The notes: generated by a model from the sequence alone, not told the origin. 64,000 nucleotides of DNA from Pyxicephalus adspersus (GCF_032062135.1 NC_092864.1:20389043-20453042), one strand, 5' to 3'; shown: positions 35,125-48,599, numbered from the stretch's first letter. Translations and numbers: made by a program.

Positions 35125-38100
35125 ACTGAGTCTTTGTAGTGATCCTCAAGGACCTTTGAGAATGCATTATTTCACAGTATAAACAACTAGCGAGGCCTAG
35201 TTATTTACAAAGTTACTTTGAGATATATATATATATATATATATATATCCATCCAGGATAACCTCTCATTCTACCAGTATTTATCTTATTTGTAGCAAAG
35301 TAGTACAGAGAGCATGATCATAAACAAAAGGGGTGAGACTGGGGTCCCAAGTTGGCCTTTAAGAAAAGGTTTTTAACTGTAAATATAAAAATCTTGATTT
35401 CTTTTTACGTCATTTAGGGACGCAGGTAAACTTCATCCTTCTGAACGACCCAAAACTGTCCAAATAGGAGGTGGACAACAAAGCTAACAACTAACAGGCC
35501 CAGGAAACAACTAAGAACTGCTTGAATCTCAAAGAGCCACCTGAAGGATCTTACACCGAAAGCTGGCATAAAGCAAAGCTGAAACATCCTTCTGATAGCT
35601 CTGGACCTAGCCAGCCTGAAGCACAAATAAACAATGTAAGGAAATTTTCTTCTAAATGGAGGTCTTTGTAGTCCAATGTTGTCAAGATGAAAAAAAATCT
35701 GCTTACTCAATGCCATGAAGCTAATGCTGAAATTTATGCATGTGGACCTAAAAAAATGCACAGAGACTACAGGAAATAACTTTCCTGTAAAAAATAAAAA
35801 AGTTTGCTTTATAAATGTTTGCTTCACCAGCTTGAAGGACATTTTTGTCCCCTAATTTTGTTGGTAATGGAGGAAAGAATGAAAGACAGCCAGCCAAGAA
35901 GTTTTGATAACTTTGCCTACTTTGTTAAATCCTGTTCTAGGAAAGAAAAAGGAAATTAGGTTTTAATACCAAAAGATACAGAACTGCAAAACTTTACCAC
36001 TGAAAAGCAGGCCATATTTGTTTACGCCATATGCACGATGATGACATCAATGAAATACACATCTAAAACAATCCACTCGAGACCAAAGAAAACAAAAATA
36101 CGTAAAAGCTCCATCTGTCTGCAAACAAATAAAAGACATTCAGAGGCATTTTTTTCCCTTTGAAAAATCACAAGAGACAACAAAAAGACTCAACTGGCTA
36201 ATGTCTAGGGATGGAAAAAAAATTAGGGTCTGATAAAAACCCATCCAGAACATGTCATCAGATATTTGTGGATCTTTTACCAAAGGTAAATATTTATCAG
36301 TTCCCAAAAAGAAAAAACTGAAGTGTTAAAAAAAAGAGAAACAATAATCTTTTTTAGTCCGGAAATGGTCTCTCTCTATACAGATCCATGTGACAGCAGA
36401 AACAAAAACTCCTGGTAGAAACACTTCATGTGATTTTTGCCTGGACTTTTGGTTCACATTCCTGGAGCTTGCAAACAGCTTTTTTATTATCATTTTTAAA
36501 TAAGAGATCTTAAAAATATAATTGTATTTTGTAAATGTTAGCATGTTTCCTAGTGACTTATGTGGATTTAAGGTTAGAGCTAGTTTATTCAATGTTAGTA
36601 GCTTGTTGTAATATGAGAAAATATCTGCTAGGCCATTGTAATTCATAAGAATAAAATAAAGCAATAATCACGAAGCAGCATTAGATTTTCCTGTGGAAGA
36701 ACATAACCCAATCAAGTCACTATCAATTGTGCTTAGATAGCAGCTCATATACCATTAAGATTTAAATTGGAAATCCATTGATTAGAGACATAATGAACAA
36801 TTTGTGTGTAAACTGCACCAATAACTCAAAGACACTAAAGATGAACTCTTTCCAGGCAGATAAATTACTGTAAAAGAAAATGCAAGTTAACAGAAATTCA
36901 ATTAGAAATATATTACAATACTGTATGAAGTCCATATATTAGATGAAATATGGCCTACATGATATGCCTTCTTCATATGACAGTAAACATGACACAAAGA
37001 TGAGTAATTTCATATAAGCAAACAATGAAGCAATGCAAAAGACTTCAGTAGAAATAACCATTAGGTGAAGAGGTACAGGCAGTCTATGTCTTAACAAAAT
37101 TTGAACTTTCCTTTTAAGAAATCTTATCTTATCCCTTCCCTGTCCTTTACAAGAGACCCAATATTGTTTAATACGAAGGCTGCCATTGTAGTTCTCTCTC
37201 CTTGTGGTTGTTTTGATTTTCCCGGGGATTTTTTTAAGGTACTAACCTAGAAGTATGCACATTAAAACTTTAATAATATTCTTAACCTTAATCAGCAACG
37301 ACAACTGTACACTCTCTAGTTGGGGCTTTATATACAACAGCACAAGTGAGAGAAATCTTCTATCAAGTGGCCTCATCTGTTCCGGCAACTATCATACTTG
37401 GTTTTAGGTATACTTTATTAAAAGAATTAGAATTTCACCCAACCACTTACTATAAATTCACATTACAAACAGAATCTAGTCATCTAAACTTTTCCATACA
37501 CAGGTCAAATATTCAAAAAATTAAAACGGCATTTTATTAGATGGAAACCTTTAGAACAGCAAATTTCTGCATACGGCATCCCGCATTTGTAAATTATTTT
37601 GCACATCTGTATGGTGAAGAATAAAACTATAATGCTTGGAGTTGTTAGATTACAAAAGCAACAAAATGACTTCTCTGCTGACAAATATGTCCCTTCTGAC
37701 TTGGAGCAATAATTTCTCGTGTTGTACTTGGTCCGGACGAACCAAAGCTAGCAGATGGGAAGGTGTCCCCTGTGCGTGTTTCTTTACAGTGCATTCTCAT
37801 ACAGTGTGCTTTCACCTCCAGCAATAATACCCAGCTCGCCAATTTATTAACCACTATACTTTACGTCCTTAAGAACAAATAAAAATTGGTCTCCTATCTC
37901 TCATCAATGTGATGTCCAAACACCCATTACACTAACTTTATTAAACCGTGTAGAAAGATTTCCTCCCTTTTTTTATTTCTTTGGTAGGACTGCATAGCAC
38001 TTACAGTCATACAAGCTAAGGATATTGTTCTGTGTTGGCTGCAATTACTGGAGAAAAAAAAAAAAGAAATAAACCAACCAAGTGATTTATCTGAAAAAAA

Positions 38101-39069
38101 AAATGTAATCCTACAAAACGGCACTTAATTACTTTAACACAGAAACCTTAAATAATTTCTTTAATAGTTATAGTGACATTCATCAGCTTTGCACGGACCA
38201 AATACATTTGTAAATCCAGATATGAAATTGTAATTGTACACAAAAACTGTACATAAAGCAGAGCCATTTTAATGCCAAAAAATGGAGCGGATATAGGACC
38301 AGATATTGGACACACACAAGGAGAAAGAGCATCAGTGACCAGTTTATTAGAGGAAGCCCCTAAAAAGATCAAGAATTATATCACGCTAAGTAATTACACG
38401 TTCTGAAAGAAATGCACAAAAAGAGGAAAATAGGATTTAGGTAAGACCAAGTCTCCTTTATTTAGACAATATGTGTTGCAAGCTTCCAGGCCTATAAATT
38501 ACGTCCTTTCATGATTATCACTTACAAATCTATCATGGTGAAAAAGACTAGTGCAAAGTATAGTTTTGGTGCAGTGATGAAGTTTCCTAGCATGACTACT
38601 ATAACTAAAGTGCCTTCTATCAGCTGCATATAAGATATTTAGAAGTGAATCAAGAAACACAATACAATGCAGTGCCAGAAACACAAATCGATTGTCTATG
38701 TAGGAGTAATTTTAAATGTGTTTTCCCAAGCTTTAAAAACAGGAAAATATAGTGATTAAGGAGTCTCAAAACCTGACTGTAATTTAGGACCTTCACACAA
38801 AACTATTAAAGAATTCACTGAGAATGGTTCTATCTAAAATATATCCTAACCATTATAAATTTTACAGCCAGACCTAATTTTATACCCCTTTGACTGCCAC
38901 AGACAAATATGTGGGGATTCAGATCGAATTTAAAATATATTCTCTGCCACTAGATGGGAAAAGGAAAAACGATTGGACTGTTCTTTGTAACTTATGAAGT
39001 TCCCTCATATAAAAGTGCACCCTACTCTTCTAGACCAGATGCATCATCGATAGTACCACCAAGTGAAGG
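35125..39069 (-). other. MAD1L1 intron, no exon recognised
   Basis: It contains a 142-codon minus frame at 35414-35842 of unknown origin (see findings). Otherwise AT-rich with no recognisable element. Confidence 0.45.
35223..35248. repeat. (AT)n microsatellite
   Basis: About 13 AT units, just beyond the foldback MITE at 34902-35124. Confidence 0.95.
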
Positions 39070-39428
39070 GAGTCCACGGGATAAAGACATCCGACATACA
39101 GATGACTCCTAGATACGAACATGGCTTCCCTGCTCGCTCTGTGCAGAACGGAGGCTTGAAGGGGGGAGGGGCGGTTTGTATGAGCTCTTATTGCAGCCTT
39201 TTGTAACTCTTTAATGACCAAGAAACTCTGCAGTTGTTTCTTTTTGCATATCAAAGCACAGCTTTCTCCAGAAGGTAATGAATGTCTAGGCTCCATAAAG
39301 ATTTTATGTTGAGAAAAACATGTGTCCTAATTGCATTTATTAAAATAATGTACCTGTTCCGACTTAGACACAAATCAACTTAAGAACAAACCTACAGTTG
39401 CCATATTTTATGTATCCCAGGGACTACC
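39070..39428. mobile_element. CAGGTAGTCCCCGGG-family DNA element
   Basis: GAGTCCACGGGATAAAGACATCC and CATACAGATGACTCCTAGAT are the inverse of the 15385-15420 end. CTTAAGAACAAACCTACAGT ... ATCCCAGGGACTACC is the opposite end. Confidence 0.65.
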
Positions 39429-41460
39429 AGTACCCCAGTACCATATCAGGGAACAATGAGCGATAATGGAGGTATCCTTCTAAATGCAAAACACTGAGAA
39501 CCATCCCAACTCTAGTTAGAGAAAAACATGATACTTGGTACAATGAATAGTTAGAATATTTCTGCATATGGAATTTAAAAAAAAAAATGGCAACCTTCCA
39601 ACATGGCGCCTCAGCTTCCTGAGTACTCACCACATTTTTTCAGTACACTACAATGAGTAATATACTTTAGATCCCACTTGGGGCAAAGTTGGCATCCTGA
39701 GTTCCTAGGTTCCAGAAACATGCTGCTGCAACATTTTAGGAAGGTGGCTGAATCTGCCATCATCTATTTGGTTGCCTGATTACCTTTTAATGCTTTGTAG
39801 TTTAGAAAACATTCAGATAAAGAAAGGTCAGCTATGTATGATCTATTATTTTGGCCACGTCCTTACTTATGTGCTTATTTTAGGTAAGAAATAACTAAGA
39901 TTAAATTTAAAAAATTAACCCGCAGGCCCTCTATCTGTTGGTCTTGAAATAGGAAGGCACGTAACTAACTTGGGTTTCAACCACCGATAAATCACCTTCA
40001 ATAGCCTTGGAGAACAGAATGACACATTTATCACAAGGCTCATAAGCAGAGTAATAGCTAAACATTTTTCAGGTCACAGACACAGAAGCCCGACACTTAC
40101 ACTGTACAATGGCAATATAATGCATAAAGGAACAAGGCACAAATAACACATAAAAGAATTAATGTGCAATACCACAATATATTAACAGCACTTTTATTCC
40201 ACATATACAGAATACCAAGGATACATACAATACACACAGGGTTTGGCCACACAACTGTGTATCTTCAATCTGCTTAGATTTGCAGATGTCCATATCGATG
40301 GACCAAAGGAAATTAATATAGTTTCTGTGATTGGATGGGCTTTAGGCTGATTCAGCACATCAATCAGGATAAAACTGGAGGTACACTTTCATAGCATTTG
40401 TTAGGATTCATTTATATAATTATTGTTAACAATAAGCTGCAAAAGCACTTGTGCTGATATATACAAATTGGTTCTCATTATAGTATTGGATGGAGCAGCT
40501 AGTTTGAAAAAACCGAGAGCTTATTGTTGTCCACAGCATAGTCTTAAAAACTATAGGAATTTTAAATTGCAACATATTTCTGGTATATGGCTTCTACTTT
40601 TAAAGATTTCATATGCATAAAAAGATAGAAATGACACATTGCTATTTGATCTGCACACTTACTGCAGAAATGGAATGTCTGCCTGCTGTTTTTGTTAAAA
40701 TTTCCATCTTTGCATGTACACTACTGAAGAAAAGAGAAACTATCACGCAGCTCTACAGTATTCAGTATCTATGCCAACGCAAATCTTTGGACAACCTGAC
40801 TTACACCCCTTTGCCAAAAAAAACAAAATATGATATTGGATAGATTGTTGCAAGGAAGCAACTTTTTGCCAATTCAGTATATTTAGCTGTGAAAGTAGAT
40901 TTTATGTTTTTTAGGATGGCAGATTGGATCAGAAAAAGATGCATTGTCTGAGTGGTTTGATAAATAACTGCGTAGAAAAAAAGAGCCTCAGGAGAGATGC
41001 TGGATGTAATCTCTCCAGTATGGACAACATTGCTGCTCAATAACGTGTACACCTAGAAGGCAACACTGACAAAACTTGTCCAGCTACCAAGATACAAGAC
41101 ATTGCAGCTCTGCCAATAACTATCTGATGAAAGATTCAACTGCAACGCTTTGTAATACCATGCCCAGATTTCCACTCTAATCACCTGAAAACATACATAC
41201 AAATGTGAAATTAACATATATGATTAGAACACATAACGGGCTTTTGCTACTACGATCCTCTGAAATAGCGGACACGGGCAGAGGATGCCAGCACTACTTT
41301 CTTCTTTCTTTTTCACTTCTCCACTACAACAAAAAAATATGTTCTGCCAGGGTGACACATCATGCTTCTACGTTGGGGAACGACTTGTCATGTTTGTATG
41401 TAGTAATAGTGCCTAAAGGCGGTCAGATTATGGATGAATGCGAACCTAAATACACAATGC
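39429..41460 (-). other. MAD1L1 intron, no exon recognised
   Basis: A 61-bp minus interval near 40662-40722 has a TTTTCTTCAG acceptor and GTAAGT donor with one open frame. Its peptide has no resemblance to MAD1, so I do not call it. Confidence 0.45.
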
Positions 41461-41666
41461 TATTTATCAAGACTCTACAAGTCTAGAAAAGATAGACTAT
41501 CATGGGAGAACCTGAGTGATCCAGCAAACCTAAAATGGATTTCATAAAAAATCATTTACTGTTATTTGGCAAATGTTCTCAATCCATTCCAGGTTTGCTA
41601 AATTGCACAGGTTCTCCCATGATAGTAGACCTTCACCAGTCTCGGAGAGCTTTAATAAATTAGGCC
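41461..41666. repeat. Foldback MITE, same family as 34902
   Basis: TATCATGGGAGAACCTGAGTG ... ATCCAGCAAACCTAAAATGG ... CCATTCCAGGTTTGCTAAAT ... ACAGGTTCTCCCATGATAGT ... GAGAGCTTTAATAAATTAGG is a complete inverted-repeat unit with diverged arms. Confidence 0.82.
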
Positions 41667-42152
41667 AAGGAGTACTTCAGCACTAGAGGTGTTCTATCAA
41701 TGGACCTGCAATGAAACAACAATGAGAATTGAAAAAAGCAAAACAAAACAGCAAGCCCAAGATTTTCACGTATGTAATTGTTAAAATTGTAAATACCAGG
41801 CATTTTTGAATAAAATACAGAAAGATAATTATTAATTTCCTTATTTGCTCCCAAAGTATGGAGAATCACACATTATATGCCAAGCTGTGTTTGTTTTATT
41901 TTTTTCCAGGATAGGGACATTTTCATAAAGTACAGAAAATACCCCTTGGTCTTGCAAGAAATGCAGTGCCCTTATTTCCTGGGAGATGAGCAGAAACAAA
42001 ATTTTCTTTCTAAATATTCATCTCCCCATCCACTATCAAATAATTTCATTGTTTTCTTCCATATATTCATATTATGTAAAAGAAGGCAAAAAAATTGTAT
42101 TGAACCGACAAAAAATGTAAGATGGTTGGTTGTTCTTTTTAATGCTATAGAC

Positions 42153-42457
42153 CAGCAGTCACCAACCGGTGGTTCGCGAGATCAATATAAGGACCCTGGG
42201 GGGCGCTTCAGCCAGAGGCGTAGACCATGTCCCCCGTATGGATTGCAGGCTTTGAGAAGTGGGTGGGTTATGTCTCTGGGCACAACCCAATCTCCCATCA
42301 CAAAATCAGACCTGCCATGGGAGAGCGGGGGCGGGTTACGGCATCATGACTTCACTAAAGGGGAAGTTTTTTCCCTTTAAATTACACATGGCTTACCCCG
42401 CATGAGTGACCCTGTAAATTTAGTGGTCCGTCAGCCCAAAAAGGTTGCCAACCAATG
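42153..42457. mobile_element. Non-autonomous hAT-type element
   Basis: The 305-bp element begins CAGCAGTCACCAACCGG and ends GGTTGCCAACCAATG. It is flanked by 8-bp repeats CTATAGAC / GTATAGAC that differ at one base. It is the same family type as 60718-61054. Confidence 0.82.
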
Positions 42458-42478
42458 GTATAGACAGTCATAAAATCA

Positions 42479-43009
42479 CTTAAAGTGTACCTAAACTCAA
42501 CATTTTTATTTTATTAAAAGGGTAGACAACCCTTCTATATACAGTAAAAATGATTTTTAATGTTTTTTTATGTTGCACTGCCCCTTTAAGTCTTGATCAC
42601 CGCAGAGATCAAGACTTAATGGGAGTGCAGAGCCCCCCAGGTTACCTACCTCACGCATCCTGGGAGGCTCTGGCTGCTCCTTCTGCGTATGCCTTGTTCT
42701 CGGGCATGCCCAGAAGGGGCATTTTTTCCTCCTAGGGGAAAGAGATGCCGATCTCAATGTATGCGCAGTGAGATTGGCTCTTCCCCCCTCCCATCACCAT
42801 GACTACGTCATTCCATCTAGCACCTGCACAGTGTAAGATTGGGTGATGATGAAAGAACCCCAGGAGAGAAGAGCCCATCGCTGTCACTGCACCAGGAGGA
42901 AGAGGAATCCCAGCACAATGCAGGACCGGATCGACGGAAGGACCAGCGCCATCGAGGGACCTGGAGGATTATAGGCAAGTGTTTGTTTTTAGTTTAGTTC
43001 TCCTTTAAT
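42479..43009. mobile_element. Inverted-repeat DNA element (TTAAAGNGNACCTAAACT ends)
   Basis: The left end TTAAAGTGTACCTAAACTCA and the right end (reverse complement) TTAAAGGAGAACTAAACTAA are matching termini. The interior is GC-rich with CAAGACTTAATGGGAGTGCA and its near-inverse CTTTAAGTCTTGATC. Frames here are not genes. Confidence 0.65.
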
Positions 43010-46000
43010 ATTCCATTAAAATCTTTGTTAAATGAGGTCCTTGTGGAGCCTAACTAGACAATTTACAGATAAGCTTTACTAGTGGGTGAAACAGAAGCCT
43101 GCCTGTTCTGTGATCAGCTTTTTTTAATAAAGTTTTGAGCTAGGCCCAGATTCAGGGTATGCGCCCTGTCATTCTATTTTGGGCCTTCTAGCATTATTTG
43201 CAGGAAAATTATATTTTGTGTAGTCATCATTATTCTAAAGAGGTAATGAATATTCATAGAAAAGTTTATCTTTTTAGTGTCCTGACTTACAACAAGTCGT
43301 TTTTCAGTAGCAGCACCACTACCCCTAAAACTCTTTTTAGAAATCTTTCTACAATCAACAAATGAGCATTAGTAAAAGTGTTAAGAAAAGTTATTATCAA
43401 GAATCATGATACCATTATTGTGTAGATGGCATTGTGGCTTTTCACACCCCCAACAGATATTGCGGTGTAAAAATGTCATTAATAAAATTTATTCCAACTT
43501 TCTTTTCAATGGTGCTGGAAAAAAATGTATGCAAATCTTCTTCTAATTAGGTTTAAAAATTCCATTTCATGGGATAATCAGACTTCAAAAAACTCAATTT
43601 TACTTCTAATCAGATTTTAACAAGGATATTAAGTCCATTTCAAGCAGAAGGGGGAAATGGTGAATTTAGCACAGAACGTAGTCGAGCTTAGCCCTGGGAG
43701 ATAATTAAATAAAATTAATTTGGCAAGGGGTTGTCGGCAAATGGAGAAGCTCCAGTCAGAACAGCTCCTGGCTGCAGGAAAACAAAAGTGTGTTCATTAT
43801 TTTACAAACAGATACAAGGCTTATTGTTTAGAGGGCAGGGAATTAAGACTATTCAGCGTCAGCCAAACTCATGAGTATATTGTCATAAAGGAGGGCTAAG
43901 GAGGTGTTTAATATGCAGTTTAGCAATACATGCCAACATGGAACAGGAGGAGGAAAGAGCCCCGACAATGTCAGCGAGATGCAAAACAGCATTTACATTG
44001 TTTAGAACAAAACACCACCCACATTAGGACCTTTACTGTATACACTAGTATAATTTTCTCAAAACTAAAAGAAAAGGAGACTGTGCTGTGCCTCTTCGTT
44101 ATGTTGCCAAAGCAATCAACTTAACATTCAGCAGTTTAGCACAATATTCCTTCACATACAGAAGATACATTTTTATTTCAACTGCCTTGTACACAATTAG
44201 CTGCTTTAAACTCCAACAATGCACAAGGTAAATTTTAATAGCAATTAGGTTGATAAGTTAATATAAACAATGCACAGAAGGAAGGGGTATACAGATTATT
44301 TGATTTGGAGACCAAAAGTGCTTGCACACTGTATTACAGCTATTTTCTCTGGATTCAGCCAGTGGGAAAATCAATCATCTAAGTGAAACCCAAAAGATAA
44401 AAAACAATAGAAGCCAAAATGATAACTGCCAGCATCCCTGCATTGCAGTGAATATGAGTATCTGTATGAAGAGAGGCAAGACTTTTGTAATTACAGTAAC
44501 TAGGTACTTACAATTGTAGGAGCTTATCCTGGAAACCAAAAGGCATATGCGGTCCTGGATAGGTGCACATTTATGGTCTTTTGATTTAAGTTGAGTTTTA
44601 AAAGTAATACTTAACATTTCTGTTTATCAACATCATGCAGGATTTGCCTTGTTCCGTTACGCATTTAGAACATAGTCTCTTCCTAAATTTGTAAACCAGA
44701 CCCATGTGTCCGAGACCTTGAGCTGACTCGCTGGACATTTATTTATCCAGACAGTGACAGTATTTGGAAATAAATGGATGGATACACATTTTAGCAATAT
44801 TTCCTATTTCTAGGTAATGCTGCCTTAGCTACTATATAAAGTATCTAAATCCAAAAAGAGAATGCAATATATTGCAGCTTACAAATCCTTGGCTGTGGTG
44901 GCCGAATACGATTTATTTATATATTTACCAGGTAATCCCACAAACGCCACACTTCTTGTCCCTTTATGGCTATGCTAATTGTTGTACGTTTTGGAGGGAT
45001 TTATTCTATGGAGGCTGTATTTCAAAAACATCTGAATATCTCCACTACATAGTGGATTAAAGCAGATAGTTTTAAAAAGAAACATTATTGTTCTGTGCTC
45101 ACATATAAAATGTTTGGCTTTGGGTTTAGATGCAACATTTAGGCAGTCTTTGCAGTAAAATATAAGATCCCCCTTATGCTGTCCAGTTCCCTACCCCAGG
45201 TCTCCTAGCCCATAAAAAAATATCCTGCTGTTAGGTAGAAAAGATTACATTTATATTTGCCTTGTCATTTGTACACAATTAGTGATATCCCATTTCTTCA
45301 AACTAGATTCCAGAGATTACAAAGCCTTCCAATACACTTGGAGTGCCTTCCCTTGACATTTTGGCTGCTCTGCATTCCTTAGGAATCAGCCTGGAAGGAC
45401 TGTGACGCAGCCAGCAGTATTGAAGACAGGGGTAAAGTAATAATAAATCTATCTTTTCCCCTTCAATGTACAGTTTGTACACCAGTATCAGATTATTTCC
45501 AATTCTTAATATCTTAATTACCTGCAGGATCCTCATCATATAAAAATCAGACTTGCCATACAGACATAACACATGTCCTCAACATATCTAGTGAAGGTAC
45601 GCCACATTTTCCCGCATTGTAGGGGAGAAGAGAGGCATAATTAGGCCAAAAATTGGTAGGCTATAAGTCATACTTTAGGAAAGCCAGATCAATTTGGGGT
45701 GTGTGTATATTATTATTGGACGGACGGACTGACAGACAGGCAGAATTTTTCTTGGTATACAACCTTTGTGCTAGAACTTGTATGGATCAAAATGAGTCCT
45801 AACACCACGCACTGCCCTTATTTACCTCTCTCAAAACAAAGCCACTACTGGCCACAAGCGCGAGTACGCCAGTTGCTACCCTTCAGTGAACAACCCGCGC
45901 TATAACTCTCTGTGAATTACATAACATCTCCTCCTCCCTTCTCAGCACCATCCTAGTAGGCACCCAACTCTTCTCAGCAAGGTAAAGTGAGGTTAAATTT

Positions 46001-46115
46001 TCATTTATTTTTATCCAATTGCTTTTGTATTTATGTATTTTAGTATTACCAGTGTTTAAAATATTTTATACAGCCCCATCAATGTATATTATGCCAATAA
46101 CAGGATTTTTTTTTC
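43010..46115 (-). other. MAD1L1 intron with possible conserved block
   Basis: 43640-43900 is complex and TAATTA-rich and may be a conserved element. The remainder is unrecognised, and no MAD1L1 exon was found. Confidence 0.4.
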
Positions 46116-46181
46116 ATGGTAATGGATTATTCATTTTCCCTTTATTTCTTATGGGAAAACTTTGATATAAATACGGTTTGG

Positions 46182-46331
46182 TATAAATCCAAGGATCTGG
46201 AATGGATTAAGGACCTATACCAAGGTACCACTGTATGTATGTATGTATATATATATACATACATATACATACATACATACAGTGGTACCTTGGTATAGGT
46301 CCTTAATCCATTCCAGATCCTTGGATTTATA
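46182..46331. repeat. 150-bp palindrome with 69-bp arms
   Basis: Arms at 46182-46250 and 46263-46331 read TATAAATCCAAGGATCTGGA ... GGACCTATACCAAGGTACCA CTGTATGTATG and its exact complement by eye. The centre is a TATG/TATA microsatellite. CAGTGGTACCTTGGTATA is a DNA-transposon-like terminus, so this may be two element ends facing each other. Upstream text (46116-46181, TTATGGGAAAACTTTGATAT) continues the left copy. Confidence 0.92.
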
Positions 46332-47188
46332 CAGGTAGTCCCCGGGTAAGGAGATCCGACATAAGGACGTTTCCTAAATACAAACAAACGGGGGGGGGGC
46401 AGTTTGCATGAGGAAATCTTTTGCTAAACACAGCTGAGGTTGTGGGTGATCTTAGGTTTAGTCTACACGGACTGTTTATCCTTTTAAAGCCCATGTTTGA
46501 AATCCCCATGCATTACAATGGGTAATCTACACCAGGTCGTTTCCTTGAGGCACGTTTATGACAATTATCTTAAATGTTGCTGTTAATTATCTTAATTTAT
46601 TATCCGGGTAATGCTGGAAAACGCAGGTAAACACTTCCATTTTTTTCAAATGGACATTTTCCAGCAGTTTCTCGTGTTTTTTTGCATTTTTGAGCACTTA
46701 ATATGCAAATTAGTTAGACTCGCGGTAAACCGCGAAAAACTGAGGTAAAACGCGGCATAGGCATTTTCCACCATTTTAAAGACAAGCTTTAAAACGCTAA
46801 TAAAAGTGCATAAAAACACAATAGGAACATTTACATGCGTTTTTAAAAAACATCCATGTAAACCCAGCCTTGGAGGGGTGAGCTCTTTCAGCAGCCTCAT
46901 GTAACTATTTAATGACCAAGACAAACTCTGCAGTTGTTTTTTTTCGCATATCCAAGCACAATTTGCTCCGAGAGATAATGAACGTCTAGGCTCTATAAGG
47001 TTTTTTTTTTTTGTTTGTTTGTGATTAACTCACAGTGAGGATTTTATACACCAGCTGACACCACGTTGCCCGATATGTTGAGACAAACATCTGTCCTAAT
47101 TGCATTTATTGAAATAATGTACCTGTTCCGAATTACATACAAATTCAACCTAATAACAAACCTACAGTCCCTATCTCGTATGTAACCT
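46332..47188. mobile_element. CAGGTAGTCCCCGGG-family DNA element with nested insertion
   Basis: The left end is CAGGTAGTCCCCGGGTAAGG and the right end (reverse complement) GGTTACATACGAGATAGGGA. Relatives are at 14783-15428 and 39070-39428. The segment 46453-46871 is a separate element nested inside it. Confidence 0.65.
46453..46871. mobile_element. Nested MITE with AGGNTTNGTNTACANGGA ends
   Basis: The left end AGGTTTAGTCTACACGGACTG and the right end (reverse complement) AGGCTGGGTTTACATGGATG are imperfect inverted repeats. The interior has repeated GGAAAACGCAGGTAAACAC / CGCGGTAAACCGCG text. It interrupts the 46332-47188 element. Confidence 0.65.
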
Positions 47189-48599
47189 TTTTTCCAGAAA
47201 CAGCTTAGTAATAGCAGCTGCTGTATTCATCTTGTGACAGGTTTCCATTAAACACTATCTCCTACCAGCTTTAATTTAGAACTTTTTTTTTTTTTAACTA
47301 AGCCTACTTTGTAGCTTCAGTGAACATCTGAGCCTGTCAAAGTGAAGACCAGATGACCTGTAATCCTGTTTGCCTTGATTTTAAAATGAAGCACTTCATA
47401 AAGGTTATCGCTTCACAAACCTCAAAAACCCAGAAATATAAAACTGAGCTTTTCATTAGGAAGAAAAAAGTCTGCCTGCATTTCTTCAAGATGCCTGACC
47501 CTCTGACTAATAGGTGCGGTTTACAGAGGCTTAGCACTGCCATGAAATTTACAGAGACCTATTGCCAGCTTTCTAAGGAAGCCATACATAAATGCTCATA
47601 GCAGCACAATATACACTGAAAAAGCATGACATTCACTAGTAATCCAATTATACTTTTTAAAGGATTTCCGAATGAAATATATCCAGTATTGTAGTGTTTA
47701 TAAACACTTGTTTTTTTCCTGCATTAAATTTAATATTCAGAGCATAAAAGCTTTCGTAGCCAATTATTATTTTCGCAGTGTGACCGCATGCAAGGCTACT
47801 TTAGTGCATTAAAGTTTTTTTTTTAAGTAAAAAAAAAAAAAAGAACCTTGCCTCATGGGAAATAAAGAGCTGCATACAAAACAGTAATTAAGATCACTGT
47901 AGGGGACAAATTGCAACCCAAACACACAGTGAAAGTGAAGGCAGAATTGAATTCAGCGGCAGAATACAACATTTTTAAGGACTCTGAGGAACACAGACAA
48001 CTGTTGATTTATTTTTCTCTCAGAAATACCTAATGAACAAAAAACAAAAGCCAGGCTTACAAATTAGCAAGTGTAAAAATAGGCGAGTTATCAATCAACA
48101 GGACTCTTAATGCTCCACTGCCCAAGTTATTCTACATTTTGTTGTCAGGTTATAATAATTGGCAAAAATGCAATTTTATAAGAGGTAAAATAAATACATG
48201 AACGTAAAAAAAAAAAAATACTTTCCATAGTTACAATGGGCGCTTAAGGGATTTGTCAAAAGAGGTACAAATATGGCTCATTAAGCATGTCTCTAAAACT
48301 TCTAAGAAGTTTGGATGTAAAATTCAGAGTATATTAAACAGCCATTGCAGGGTGAAACAAATATATATTCAATTGCTTACATGTACTTTGTACACAGCTG
48401 GTCCTTCAGTCTTCATGTGTCCTCCATGCTGTAAGGCCGCATTAGGCTGAAGTATCTGAGTATCTCTGCTTTACCTCACATTAGAATGAAAAGTTCTATA
48501 GCAATTACAATATCACACAATTCTACTTTTTCACTGTCACTGACTCCAAAAGTAGTGAAGTCAGAGACATACACAGATAAAAGGTATTTTTAGAAACTC
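47189..48599 (-). other. MAD1L1 intron, no exon recognised
   Basis: 47335-47480 looks like unique complex sequence. Frames across it on both strands have no family match. Confidence 0.4.

Noticed and set aside
40662..40722. Possible MAD1L1 exon (minus) with good acceptor and donor
   Set aside because: The open frame (SVHAKMEILTKTAGRHSISA) has no resemblance to any part of MAD1.
44513..44617. Possible minus exon before a GTAAGT donor
   Set aside because: No polypyrimidine tract or acceptor at a sensible distance, and the peptide does not match MAD1.
47353..47601. 82-codon plus-strand frame
   Set aside because: Opposite strand also open; composition and lack of splice sites or homologues argue against coding.
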